Below the pieces are notes generated by a model. The model did no database searches, had not been told where the DNA came from, and saw only the letters and a program-made list of their open reading frames with translations. The position numbers were made by a program, and so were the translations under genes. A stretch of 64,000 nucleotides of DNA from Camillea tinctor (lineage: Eukaryota; Ascomycota; Sordariomycetes; Xylariales; Xylariaceae): assembly GCA_022578605.1 (NCBI GenBank), contig MU394073.1, forward strand, positions 372,001-436,000. Direction: 5' to 3'. The stretch's first letter is position 1. Each line of letters starts with the position of its first letter. Of the stretch, positions 1-11,154 are shown one piece after another.

Positions 1-1313
1 CAGAGTGGGAGATGGTGCCGAAGTTCAGAGCCTTTATTTTTGCTAAGCGGCCTATAGTGAACATGTACGCCTCCTCTGTGACGTTCTTAGCGTTGGTTGT
101 GTGCTCGGGATCTGGGTTGTCGTAGATAGGGTTGTGAGCAAAGCGGAGCGACATCAGGCCAGGGAAGCATAGGGGCAAATCGTCAACGAAATCCCAAGCT
201 CCTACTTTATTGTAAGACACATCGAGATACTGAAGAGCGGGTGAAAATGCTGGTAACTCTTCTGATGAATCCCGCCTGATGGTAGATATGTTATTGCCCT
301 TAAGATGTAAGTTGCGAAGAGATTCCAACCCTGCCAAGCTAGCAACATCAGCGATGCTGGTGAAATCGTTGAACTCTAAGTTTAGGGATGTCAACGTCGA
401 CGAGAGTGTTGAGAAATGCACCACTGGTAGAGAGGATAGTTGATTCGTGCTGGCAACCAAGTTGGAGAGGGACGGAAACCGGGTTGCGAAGTGACACATC
501 TCCTCCCAACTCATTAGGGTCTCTTCGACAGCTAGATCTTTGATGCTTTCCAGTGACTTTTCTGCGCTGTGAAGGGCACTGTCACCCAGAATATTCTGGA
601 ATCGATTACCGCTGGGTTGGTAGGTCAGTTAGCAACTCTTGGTTACCAAGATGCGATGGCCCTCTTACTTTAACCGTAGACTCCGCAAGCTGACCAATTC
701 ACAGCAGATGGGAATAACTGCACCAAGGCTTTGGAAGAGATTGCGACTGAGGTCTAGTTCGATGAGTTTAGGACATGTGTCGATAATCGAGGGGTCACCG
801 TCCTTATACGCTGAGGCAATGCACATGCCATCAAGAACGACATACTTCAGCTCAGAGAGCTGGGCTTGCTTTTTGCGGATCTTTTCGAAACCTACCTCCT
901 CTGCCACCTTACCAGAGAACCGAATGGCAGCCGAGCTCACCAACTCGGCTGTGTATTTCTCCTGTATTGCCTGAACGAAGCTCCGGGGTGCTTCGGCGGG
1001 TCGGGTGGGCCGCACGAAGGAGGCGGCGGTCGATGACCGTGACTTGCCTGGAGAGCTGTTATTTCATTTTCATTTGGGCCGATGTTGGATATAAGCGGAC
1101 AATGAAAGGCTGCGCATGTCACGATTTAAGTTATAACTTACAAGCAAAATATCTCACCCCTTTGTGAGACCCATCGTGTTTCCCACGAGTTGGATCATCC
1201 CATTCCACGCCAAACCAGCTACCAGATGTACCGGTCACCTCGCCGATGTATCGAATGGTGCAGACTGCACCATCATAAGACAGACGGTCCCCGACTTGAG
1301 GATCGGCGGCCAT
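1..1313 (-). CDS. PAC2: Tubulin-specific chaperone E (CAP-Gly plus leucine-rich repeats), 3' end outside window
   Basis: Cofactor E binds alpha-tubulin and, with cofactors D and C, helps assemble the alpha/beta-tubulin dimer in the cytosol. The N-terminus is a CAP-Gly domain (about residues 5-58, with WFGVEWDD and the GKHDG signature, canonical GKNDG). Leucine-rich repeats follow, for example KLIELDLSRN and SLRNLHLKGNNIS. Exons read on the minus strand: 1313-1142, 1047-669, 611 to the window edge; introns 1048-1141 and 612-668 have GTAAG donors and CAG acceptors, and all phases join. An acceptor 8 bp upstream of 1047 would break the frame. The ATG at 1313 is preferred because the frame further upstream only offers a TTG. 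The ubiquitin-like C-terminus expected of the family lies outside the window. Family call is firm. Confidence 0.9.
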
Positions 1314-1659
1314 GGTTTTCAACTTCTACTGAATTGGGTATAATGAATTGGGTATAAGTTGAGTACCTAGATATGCACCCCGTCTCAAGTACCTATATCT
1401 GGTGCAGGTTATGTAGTTGTAGTTAGTGTGTATAAGTAGGCTACTAGGTTAGTAGGTACCTTACGGAGTATATGGAAATTTTATAGGCTATGCACAACAT
1501 GTGGAAACATATTGATGTTAGGCACCGGCGTAACCTAGTTTGTCGTGACCAGCTACTACTGTTACACGTTACTCGGTAACATTGTTTCCAACTCACATAC
1601 TCCGTACATACTCCGTATAGACATAACCAAACTTCATGCTTTTTATTTTAATAAATTGC
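1314..1659. other. Intergenic spacer
   Basis: Lies between the cofactor E start and the 3' end of the hydratase gene, both on the minus strand. It holds near-repeated TACTCCGTAC-type words around 1595-1620, common in ascomycete intergenic DNA. Presumably it contains the cofactor E promoter; no gene is seen. Confidence 0.5.
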
Positions 1660-2715
1660 TCACAGCTTGCTCTTAGACTCTCCTACGACCTTCATCAGCG
1701 CACGTCCGTTGCTCAAGCACACCTTACCACCCGCAACCTTGGTCACAAATCGGATTTCCTCCCACTCGCCCTTCATCTCGCCTGTCCGCCAGATTGAAGT
1801 GACAAGCTTGTCACCTGGCTTAACCGGGCTGGCGAACCGAGCCTGGAACTCTTTCATGTTCGCAGGATCGCTGCCGCCGAGCTTCTGAAGCAGGCCATGA
1901 GCAGTCGAGTTGAATGCGTGCAGGCCGTGGGTAATGGTGCCGCCGAATCCCATTTTCTTGCCAGGCTCCGGGTGGGCATGTAGCGGGTTATAGTCGCCGT
2001 TTAGCCGGTACAGAAGCGCCGTCTGCTTGTTAGTTTGCTCTTCGAACTCGGCGTCCGGCTTCTTGCCCTCTGGAGGAGGAAAGTTCTCCGTCGCTGGGCC
2101 CTTGGGACCGCCCCAGTTGCCCTGCGCGACGTAAAAGGAGCTGCCGATCGCACGGGTGTAGACCTCTCCTGTCTCGGCATCCACCAAGTCTTGCTGGATT
2201 TCAACAACAGTACCCGGCCGGCCCTTGTCGTAGACACCTAGGACCTTGCCCCGTACCTCAAACTTCCTGCCGGCCGACGTGGTGGGCAGGGGCTTGAGGA
2301 ATTGGATAAGTCGCTGGCCATCGACAACTCGTCGCGCATCAAACTCGGGAACGCCGGGGATTCTAATCGCTTTTTGGGATGCATAGAAATCGATGACCTC
2401 CTGGGTGTTCTTTTTGAAAGCTACCGTGTTCGTGCTTGTTAGCTCTTTGCGCACGCACAATCCTTAGGAATGAATAGGGCGCATCTTACGGAGGACGATC
2501 GGGTAAGTCGGGAAGACAGCAAAGTTAGGGTCAAGCTCCTGCAGTCAGGTTAGTATGAGGTAGAATAGGCAAGAAGACTTAAATACGATACGAACATAAA
2601 GGAAATGAAGCTCGTCGGCTGTGCAGCCTATGGTGTTGGCAAAGAGAAGGACATCGCGCTTCAACCACGAGACCTCAAAGGGAGGGTATTCGAAACCGGC
2701 GCCGGGACCACTCAT
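1660..2715 (-). CDS. Peroxisomal MaoC-type enoyl-CoA hydratase 2, PTS1 SKL
   Basis: Predicted (R)-specific 2-enoyl-CoA hydratase of peroxisomal fatty-acid beta-oxidation, the same fold as the hydratase-2 part of multifunctional enzyme 2. Three exons (2715-2596, 2538-2490, 2420-1660) give 309 residues. The 69-bp second intron has donor GTAAG, branch GCTAAC and acceptor TAG, and restores a PIVLPFKKNTQ joint. The hydratase-2 motif NGDYNPLHAHP is at about residues 197-207, with catalytic Asp199 and His204 five apart as in the family, followed by GFGGTITHGL. The protein ends in Ser-Lys-Leu, a textbook PTS1 signal, so import by PEX5 (encoded at 32.0-34.0 kb) is inferred. The first exon is needed for the N-terminal hotdog fold; starting only in the last exon would truncate it. 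Standalone rather than fused to dehydrogenase domains. Confidence 0.9.
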
Positions 2716-3495
2716 ATTTGCTGCTTTCTTGACTCTAGTAATTGATAGGTTGATTGGTTGCTAGATAGGATACAGGGAAGGAGGAGGAAGAAGAGCAAGT
2801 GGTATAGTATATAGTATATAAGTAGTATGAAAGAACTACACTATACTAATTCAAATGTTCCATGTCCAAGTTATACTAAAGTTCTACCAGATCCTAGTCC
2901 GGTTGGTTTCTTGATACCGAGGTCCAATTCAAGGTGGAGCCGATTGTACGATCAGTACGGAGTACATAAGTACTACTATGTAGGTACGTACCTATCTCTT
3001 TCTTAAACTACAAGATGTGCCTAGGTATTAGGTACATAAGGTACATATGTAGGCACTTAGTATCGGTAATCTGTATTATCGACTATCGCTTCACCGCCTA
3101 CTACATTAGTTAAATACATGCATATTAGTGTGATTTCTTCCAGTGCGCCCCTACAGTATCCCCCCCACAGTTCCCCCCACGGTCACAGCTGTTTCTGTCG
3201 CAACAGCAGCAACAAAGAAAATAGTAAATATGTACATCACCATCATCACCACCAACACCATCACCAATCTGATCATAACAACTCGCAATTGCATGACCCA
3301 TACCAATACGGACAGATGATAATATACCCCCATGGTAATATGCCAACCCGAGCATGTTCTGCATCAATTGATGCGCTAGCTTTTCCTTTGAATTCTCCAC
3401 GCCAAGCTCAGAATTGTCTAACCTAGGCCTGTCCAAGTGGACAACGCGCATCATTCCACTGCATCGTCAAAAGCCGATCGGTGGGCTCTTCAAAG
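2716..3495. other. Divergent intergenic region with CAT/CAC repeats
   Basis: Spacer between the divergent hydratase and the hypothetical gene at 3496. It contains many TAGGTAC words (2980-3060) and an impure CAT/CAC trinucleotide run at 3234-3270. A short frame across this run encodes only a His-rich stretch and I do not accept it as a gene. Promoters for both neighbours are expected here. Confidence 0.5.
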
Positions 3496-5418
3496 ATGGA
3501 ATCGCTTCAACCGCATCAAGCCTATGCTCATCATGCCGCGGGAACTACCAAGCTCCAGTTGGCAAAGCCTTTCCCTTACAAAAAGTGCCGCCACGTTGTA
3601 AAAAGGACGAACCAACTTATGCACAGACGTAATGTACTTGACAGGGAGCTTCTACTCGAAGTCGAGAAACTGAGGCAGGGGTCTGATGATTGGCCGTTGA
3701 GAGAGAGGCTACTACGGGAACAAGACGATCTAGAAACCCGAGAACGCCGTCATCTTAGAAAAACGTCTAAACGGTTCGCCGAAATTGAAATACTATACAT
3801 GCAGAACCCAACTATCGAGCACGCGAGAACTTACGACTTGATCCGCAAGCTGCTTTGGAGATTCAAAAGAAGCCTTGGTCCACTTCTCGAGATTTACCAT
3901 CAACGTGAAGGCGGCTGCGAAGACGAGAAGTTGGATTCACCAAGATCAAGTGCCAGGTCAGAATTTGATAAAATGACCCACGATATCTACAGAGAACTAA
4001 ATATAAGACCGGGTGTTTTTAGCATCACATCTCACAATGTCTCGCAGAATATCGCAGATTGCTTCATTTCCAACGATACCACTACAAGTCAAGCAAATGG
4101 CAAAAAGGGGGAGAAGAGAAGATGGGTGGAGGATCTTAACGACGCTTCGTCAAAGAAGCTGAAGCCCGACCCCTTTGCTGAGGAGGACCACCGAGTTCGC
4201 AAGAAGGAGCGCGGGAAAGACGACAGGAAAGCCAATCAAAGAAAGGACAAATCCAACCAAGCAGACCGGACCAATGACAATTAGGACGTGGCATTAGGTT
4301 CCGATGATGTTCACAAGGGATCAAGCAATCCGATTCCCGAACCTGACATAGGCACATCGCCCTTATCTTCTCGAGGAGGGCTGACAAAGACTAGGCCAAG
4401 ACTCGTCCAATTAGTCGAACAACGTCGCCGGCTCGACAAGATAGTCAAATATCATATCGATGATCAACATATTGTCCGAGATCTTCCCCACGTGAAGAGA
4501 CGCAACGATTATCTTATGTCGGGGGCTCTGATGGGAGATAATGCTCAAACAAAATCTCAGCTTGGCGTAAGCTCCGATCATGCTCCCTATTCAAACCAGA
4601 GTTTGCGCCACGGCGATGATCGTCAGGATAACATACCTAAGGGAACATCGAGATCGCGCAAGCTAGCTTACCCAATCCTAAGGACCAGTGTGAGCAGCAT
4701 ACCATTAACAACGGCATCTCATCCAGGAGGAGAAACTAGTAAACCAAACCGAATGACATTCGAAGGAGAGCCGTCCATGTCGACTCCCCCTCTTCACACA
4801 AAGAAGCCAGAAAAAACAAATCATAGTCGAGCATCTCTGCCTATGCGAATCTCAGGACCTCGCCCCCAACATTATTTCCCGAAAGTCATGCCAATAGTCA
4901 AGCCGAAGTTTCCTCCTGCGACCCCTGATAGTCTAGATATGACGAAGGCTAGGATTGGGGAGAGCAAGAGCTCTAAATCTTCTAACAACTTAGCTCAATA
5001 CAGCGGTAGTGTGTCGACTTATGAAGAGCTTCGGGTGGAAACCCCAGTCCCTGCGCCAACGCCATGGAAAACCCTTCACTCCATTCCTCAAGCTAGCTCT
5101 AGTAACCATGTATTAAGGTGTGATCAGCCAGCATACAATAATAAGCAGAAGCAACACTTTCGGGGGCTCACACCAAAACGAGATACACATCGTGACTCGC
5201 CCTCATCCCTGAGAGTACCTCAAACAGGTAACCATGGGTCATCATATGGTGCATCAAACTTGAGCACTACCCCTAGGGCTGAAAGCAACCTTCACTCTCA
5301 TGCACGTTTCTGCCATTGTAACGAACAGGAGCGCCCTAGTTTGCAAGAGCAACTACAACAAGATCGTATGGTATTGGAAAACGAAAAGGAACATTGGACG
5401 AAGCTGATGGGGTTTTGA
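3496..5418 (+). CDS. Hypothetical protein, one open frame interrupted by a TAG (possible 90-bp intron)
   Basis: Family not recognised. The frame is open from ATG 3496 to TAG 4282-4284 (262 residues) and then, in the same frame, from 4285 to 5418 (377 more residues). Such in-frame continuity suggests one gene. A possible intron runs from GTTCGC at 4195 to TTAG at 4284: 90 bp, phase 0, branch-like ATGAC 11 bp before the acceptor. Splicing it gives 610 residues; retaining it gives the 262-residue form. The donor is weak, although GTTCGT donors are used in two neighbouring genes. The N-terminal half is charged and probably helical (residues about 25-135, Arg/Glu-rich), then a Lys-rich nuclear-type stretch (KKGEKRRW, SSKKLK). 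The C-terminal half is Ser/Pro-rich and probably disordered, ending in a short helix. A true stop with readthrough, or gene decay, are the alternatives. Confidence 0.55.
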
Positions 5419-5996
5419 AGGATAATATCATGGCGTGCTCTCAATTTTCAAGTTATTTAAGGAAGCTCTCTTCACATCATAATGTCGGATGGGGATGTTT
5501 TGTATTCTGTAGAAGCTAAGTGCGATGAGGGAGTCTATACATTTTACGTTCAGGAAGCTACATCAATACATGCAATCGCTATAAGGCTGCTTTGATATCA
5601 ATACTTTTTTGGCCTCTCTTTCCTTGTAACCTCCGGCTGAGGGATATTCTACTTTCTGTTCTGCATCACAACTTCCTTCTATTCCCTCCAATGTTCTGCT
5701 ATGTCACCCGATGTTAGTTCAGCATTTCCATATCCTTTATTCCTCTTCTCTACACCATTTCTCCTAGTATTGGTTTCTCTCATACAGCACTCGCTTTAGC
5801 ATTCTTCAGAATCACATGTTGCTACTCAAGGACATTACTATTGCGAATAATAGAATTTGACTAACACGGTCTGGGAATCAAGCTTTACGACTACGAAAAT
5901 AGAAAAAGAAATACTAGTATCATACACTCAAGTCACCACAAGGGGGTGAAGGTTATCATCCGATATACCAGTCCAATAAGTGATTCTATCATAAAC
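5419..5996. other. Intergenic spacer
   Basis: Separates two same-strand hypothetical genes. It is pyrimidine-rich around 5610-5790, as expected for a fungal promoter and leader. No gene is seen. Confidence 0.45.
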
Positions 5997-7548
5997 ATGG
6001 CCGAGCGGCTCTCAGGCAACCAAGCTAATGAGCAGCTGGAAGTGGGCGGCCATCCCATGGTCAGTGGTCTGGTTGCTCAACGAGGCAGCCAGGAAGAAGA
6101 ACTGCCAACCAGTTCTCAGAGACTATGGCAGACCGAAGCAGGACCGAGCATCCAGCATTCTGAGAATCGAGCAGAACAAGACAATCAACCCAAGACACAA
6201 CCGATTCAGACAATTCGACAAGATAGCCGTGAACTTCGATCTATATTACGCAAGAAAAAGTCTGTGAGGCTGGATCTCCCCGAGGGCTACCAAGAAAAAC
6301 CCAGATTACCAAAAACCTTCTACAGCCATGCATTAACCCGACACCCAGGAGCTAGGTCATGGCCAGACTCAGAAGTATACGGGTCCGATGATGACAAGCC
6401 GGAGAGGAAGTCATTGCTACCTTTTCGGCCGCCAATGACGCCAAACCCCCTCAGCGGTCCCATATCCGCGCCTGGTAGTTCACGAGAAAGGACTTTTATG
6501 ACTCGCGAAGAAGCGGACAATGTGGAAAGAAACCCGCGGGTCAATTCTCGAGGCAACTTAGTACTACCTCCGGATCGACATGAAATCGAAGCTATGGAAA
6601 GAGCTACAGCAGCAGTCCATCATGCAACGGAATATGGTGAGCTTAGCCCTGGACTTCTTGACGTTGACTCGCCCCCTCCTAGCAAGGCATCCAAGGACAA
6701 GGCCCCGGAGATATTACCACAATCAACATCGCATCCAAACCCTCCCGAATCACCTAATTTCTCTCTGACCGTTGGACGCGGCGCGGGAGCGAGCACTGAC
6801 CTAGACACACCCTCACCACTGCTTGCCCGTGTGCCACCGCCGTGCAGGACTTCCTCTGCTCAGGTTTCCGATCCTCGACAAGACAGTGTGGTGAGCATGG
6901 ACTCGTCTACAAGGCTACAGAATACTCAAGGAGCTTTCCAATTATCTCCTCTTCATGAACATGATGACAATGAGGAATGGATGAATCTACTAACAAACCC
7001 AAGGGCTACCCAATCGGCAGCTTTGTTATCAGGGGCAACGGTACCTGAAAGGCAAGGTTCAATCGCGGGAGCGGCTGAAACTCAAGACATTACTAGCCAT
7101 CACAGTACAAGTTGCCCAATGATTATTGAGAGCTCTTGGAATAAGAGAGAGCATGGGAACTTTCAATCGCTCCAGCAAGTTCTCGAACAAGAGATCGGGG
7201 AAGCGATGGAACATGAGGCTGGACAAGGAGGGATCCAGCAAGGTAATCAGGAAGGCTCAAATGACTTGGAAGACTCAGGTGGCTTCTTATCCCCCTCAGA
7301 TAACGCGCCAGAGGCAGAGGATATCCGGCCAAAGGATATCCGACAGCGAGCCCGAAAGTAAGCTAACCCATCTTGTTTCATATGAGCTCCCCCTATGTCT
7401 TTGGCTCATTTTCTCTTGGACTAATGCCGACTTCTTTTGTAGATTGTACGATCGATATCACGAATCTCGATTTCACAAGTCCCTGAAGAAACGGTTGGGG
7501 TCTTTGAAGACTCTCCGCCGTCGCAAATCAGGTCCAGATCCGAATTGA
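5997..7548 (+). CDS. Hypothetical low-complexity protein, two exons
   Basis: Family not recognised. Exon 1 is 5997-7357 and exon 2 is 7443-7548; the intron has donor GTAAGCTAAC and acceptor TTGTAG, and the phases join to give 488 residues. The start is ATG 5997 (MAERLSGNQ); the frame continues upstream only to a GTG. The protein is hydrophilic and rich in Pro, Ser, Glu and Gln, so mostly disordered, with a basic patch RSILRKKKSVRLDLPEG at about residue 80 and a strongly basic tail (KSLKKRLGSLKTLRRRK) contributed by exon 2. No transmembrane segment or catalytic motif is visible. It lies downstream of, and on the same strand as, the other unrecognised gene; both look fast-evolving, perhaps lineage-restricted nuclear proteins. 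That role is only inference from composition. Confidence 0.6.
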
Positions 7549-8651
7549 GCGTCGGTGTCAGGATCTAGACACACTGTCGTAAGCTACAAACTTCCACAGC
7601 CTCGGAGCCATCGAGAGCCGGGAATACCTGGAAGTAAACCTCTTTGACAGCGCCTGTCCTTTCTTTTTTCTTTTTCAGGAGGTTCGCCACCAGACGGACT
7701 GGCAAGTTGGAGTTTTCTCTGTTAGATCGATCATTCGCCTACCTGTCATTCCCTCTTAACTTGGCATGGGTATATATTTTGTTGTGATGGATTGGTATGA
7801 CATTTCTTTGAATACCTACCACTTGAAAAATAGCGATTGATGTATTCCCTTTGGGAATATGGGTTGTCATAGCTTTAATGAAGTATCAACAGCATAGCAA
7901 TAATATATAACAGCGTGTTTTTTTTTTTTCTCTTTTCTGCCCCCCAACTTACCTAGCGTGCTTCTGAATGGACATAAGATGCGATGTGATATTCACCGAG
8001 ATATTCTATACTTACTATACGTAACCGAGCATCGTTAGATACTTACTTACTTGTTTAGTCGGCCGTTGACGTCGTCGGTTCGCGCCAACTCGCCGAAGTC
8101 GCCATCGGCGAGAATTGCCCCTTTCGCTAGCCTGCCTTGGCAATAACCTGGAGTCTTCCCCCACAATCCTACACGGGGCAACTTGCAGCTATCCAATGCC
8201 AGACGTTGAAATGTAATAGGCGAGTGGACCTGAGGGGGAATGCCAGAGCAGTTGAGCGCCCCTGGTCCCGAATCCCCCAGCAAAAACACCAGCTACTTGG
8301 TAGGCATAAAGCCGGCTCCGGCTCGTCCCTGGGTTTGGCGGGTTAAATACCGCCGAATCAAGATCAACGAGCTCAACTTCTTCTTGCTAAACTGTCTTTT
8401 CTCTTTTTCTCTTTTTTTTTTTTTTTTAAGTTCTTTTGGTCATCGTCAAATTATTTCTTTTTTGGGGTGTGATAAAATATCAACCTAGCTAGGTAAACAC
8501 ACGTATATGCGTACCTAAGTATATATATATATGCTTTGGAGGCACACGATTGACCTCTATAGACTTATGAGTTACGACATATCCATTGGCTTTATTAATA
8601 CCTGCTCCATTCTATAAAGACTGAGTAATGTTATGAGTGAGGCGCGTGAAG
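7549..8651. other. Intergenic spacer with homopolymer tracts
   Basis: Holds poly-T tracts near 7917-7930 and 8409-8430 and a short TA repeat at 8519-8532. Short frames here lack codon structure and homology that I can recognise. Expected to contain the promoter of the flavocytochrome gene. Confidence 0.45.
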
Positions 8652-10499
8652 ATGTCGGACAAAATCTTTAGCGCAGAGGAAGGTATGAGAATCAGCTCTG
8701 AAGAGTATCCTATGGCTTGCCGTTGGAATGGCTAAGCTTATAGAATCTCATGCAAAGGCACGCTTGGTGTGCTTTAGCGAATGAATTCGCAAGTTGGAAA
8801 GGGGAAAAAAAGCTAATGGACAAATCAATAGTTTCGAAACACACTACAGCTGAGAGCTGTTGGGTTGTACTTTACGGAGACGTATACGACGTAACGGAGT
8901 TCCTACCAGAGCACCCGGGCGGTTCTAAGATCATCATGAAGCTGGCAGGCCGTGATGCCACCGAAGAGTACGACCCGATACACCCCCCAGGCACACTGGA
9001 GGAGAATCTGAAGCCTGAGGCCAAATTGGGGCGCATAGACCCTCAAGCGCTGGCGCAAGCAGACGATAAAGCACAGGGCGAAAAGAGGGAGCCAGAAGGG
9101 CCGCCACCGATGGAAAGCCTGCTGAACATCAATGAGATCGAAGAGGTAGCCACGAAGCAGATCTCCCAGAAGGCCTGGGCGTACTACTACTCATCCAGCG
9201 ACGATACATTTACCAAGTCTTTCAACAATGCCGTGTACCGGGACATCTTGCTGCGGCCGCGCGTCTTCGTGGACTGCACGCGGTGCGACACATCGACGAC
9301 GCTGCTGGGCCACAAAGTCGGCCTACCCGTGTTCGTGGCACCCGCGGCCATGGCGCGGCTTGCACACCCGGACGGCGAGCTAGGCATCGCGCGGGCCTGC
9401 AGCCGGTTCGGCGCGCTGCAGGTGATATCGAACAACGCGTCGATGACGCCGGAGCAGATCGTGGCGGACGCCAAGCCGGGGCAGGTGTTCGGGTGGCAGC
9501 TGTACGTGCAGAACGACCGGGCCAAGAGCGAGGCCATGCTCGCGCGCATCAACAAGATGTCGGACCGGTTCAAGTTCATCTGCCTGACGCTGGACGCGCC
9601 CGTGCCGGGCAAGCGCGAGCTCGACGAGAAACAGAACTTCGCCAGCACCGAAACCGTCGCCTCGGGCGTCAAGACGGACAGCGAGCCCAACCGCCCCGGC
9701 GGCGGCGGCGTCGGCCAGCAGCTCTTCTTCGGCACTGCCGCCGACCTCACCTGGCGCACCACGCTGCCCTGGCTCGCCCAGCACACCGACCTGCCCATCG
9801 TGCTCAAGGGCCTGCAGACGCACGAGGACGCCTACCTCGCCGCCAAGTACGCGCCCCAGGTGAAGGCTATCATCCTGTCGAACCACGGCGGCCGCGCCCT
9901 CGACACCGCGCCCCCGCCCGTGCACACCCTCCTCGAGATCCGCAAGTACTGCCCCGAGGTCTTCGACCGCGTCGAGGTCTGGGTCGACGGCGGCATCAAG
10001 CGCGGTACCGACGTCGTCAAGGCGCTCTGCCTCGGCGCTAAAGCCGTAGGTATCGGGCGCCCGGCTCTGTTCGGGTTGGGTGCAGGAGGACAGCAGGGCG
10101 TTGAAAGGGTGTTTGAGAGTGAGTCCTTCTTTTCCTATCCCTCCCTCCCATTCTGTTTCTATAGCTGTATCTCGGAAAGATGTTCCATGAAAAAGAACAC
10201 GCAAACTATCAATGGAAGAGCAATCGCTAACCTAGTTATTTATAGTCCTTCAAGCGGAGACAGATACATGCATGAGGCTACTGGGCGTAGAGAACGTAAG
10301 CCAGCTAGGACTTAGACATGTAAGTCGTGTGAATAAAATGCCCTCCCTTTTACCACTCCTCACAATCCCCGGGAAGGCGGAAGAAAAGCTAATAAAGATG
10401 TTCCAGATAAACACGAGAAGAGTCGAGAGGGATATCTTTGATGGGGGTGCAGGTCTGGACTCCAATGGTCTCTGGGACAGGGTTAAGTCTAGGCTGTGA
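8652..10499 (+). CDS. Flavocytochrome b2-like FMN-dependent 2-hydroxyacid (L-lactate) dehydrogenase
   Basis: Predicted to oxidise L-lactate or a related 2-hydroxyacid with FMN, passing electrons through a cytochrome b5 domain. Four exons (8652-8682, 8832-10118, 10246-10319, 10407-10499) give 494 residues. The 31-bp first exon, [10 protein letters not shown], joins [13 protein letters not shown] exactly as in cytochrome b5 domains. Heme ligands are His38 (EHPGG) and His61 (DPIHPP), spaced 23 as in yeast Cyb2. The alpha-hydroxyacid oxidase domain has [14 protein letters not shown] (catalytic His near 362) and [14 protein letters not shown]. No mitochondrial presequence precedes the b5 domain, so unlike Cyb2 it may be cytosolic; fungi have several such paralogues and the exact substrate is uncertain. 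The last intron (10320-10406) is 87 bp without stops, so retention would insert 29 residues. Third codon positions are notably GC-rich over 9240-10080. Confidence 0.88.
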
Positions 10500-11154
10500 A
10501 GAAAAAAAGATGATCGGTTTGGGAGGATATTCATATCACACTATATACTCTCTACAAGCCCGCTGCGTCAGGGGGGTATTATATGGAGAAATATACTGTA
10601 GGATGGGCGGGTTCTCAGCTCGCAAGACTCGTCGTGGGTGTGGCGGCGCGAGATACTGCTTTGAACCCCGTAGTGTAGGTGGAATTCACAAGAAAGACGT
10701 TAGAGCGGATAAATTGTACAAATTATTGCTTTTACGCGGGGTTTACCTTTGAATATAGATGCTTGCTACTTTCTCTTATTGTAGCGAGTGTGTTCTTCTA
10801 TGAGTTTAGACTAAGTTGATGAGAAACATGGTGTATTAATGCACTCGGAAGGACAACAAGCTATAGGATCTCATTTACACGGTGATATTTCCCCTGGTTT
10901 AGTGTATGATTGGCCTTTAGGTGTGAAATAGTTGTTCAGGGGGGTTAATATCAGATTAGGAAAAGCTCAGCAACCCTTGAATTATAACCCCAAGACGTAG
11001 GACACAGCATCAAGGACACCGTGGAATCATTAGAGCAACGCCATTATTGATTATAGGTTGCTAAATACATATAGGGGAGAAGGAGAGGTCTATGCAGCCG
11101 GCACCTGATATCTCTAAACTACCAAGTTTGCGCCCTAGAAACATCCATGAGGTT
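10500..11154. other. Convergent 3' spacer
   Basis: Lies between the 3' ends of the flavocytochrome and aldo/keto reductase genes. No supported gene or repeat is seen; both terminators presumably lie here. Confidence 0.45.

Noticed and set aside
3118..3426. His-rich 102-codon frame
   Set aside because: It is the translation of a CAT/CAC repeat with a frame on the opposite strand too; no domain and no splice support.
9187..10204. Long antisense frames (206 to 274 codons) over the flavocytochrome gene
   Set aside because: They mirror the GC-rich third positions of the real gene and contain no recognisable motif.
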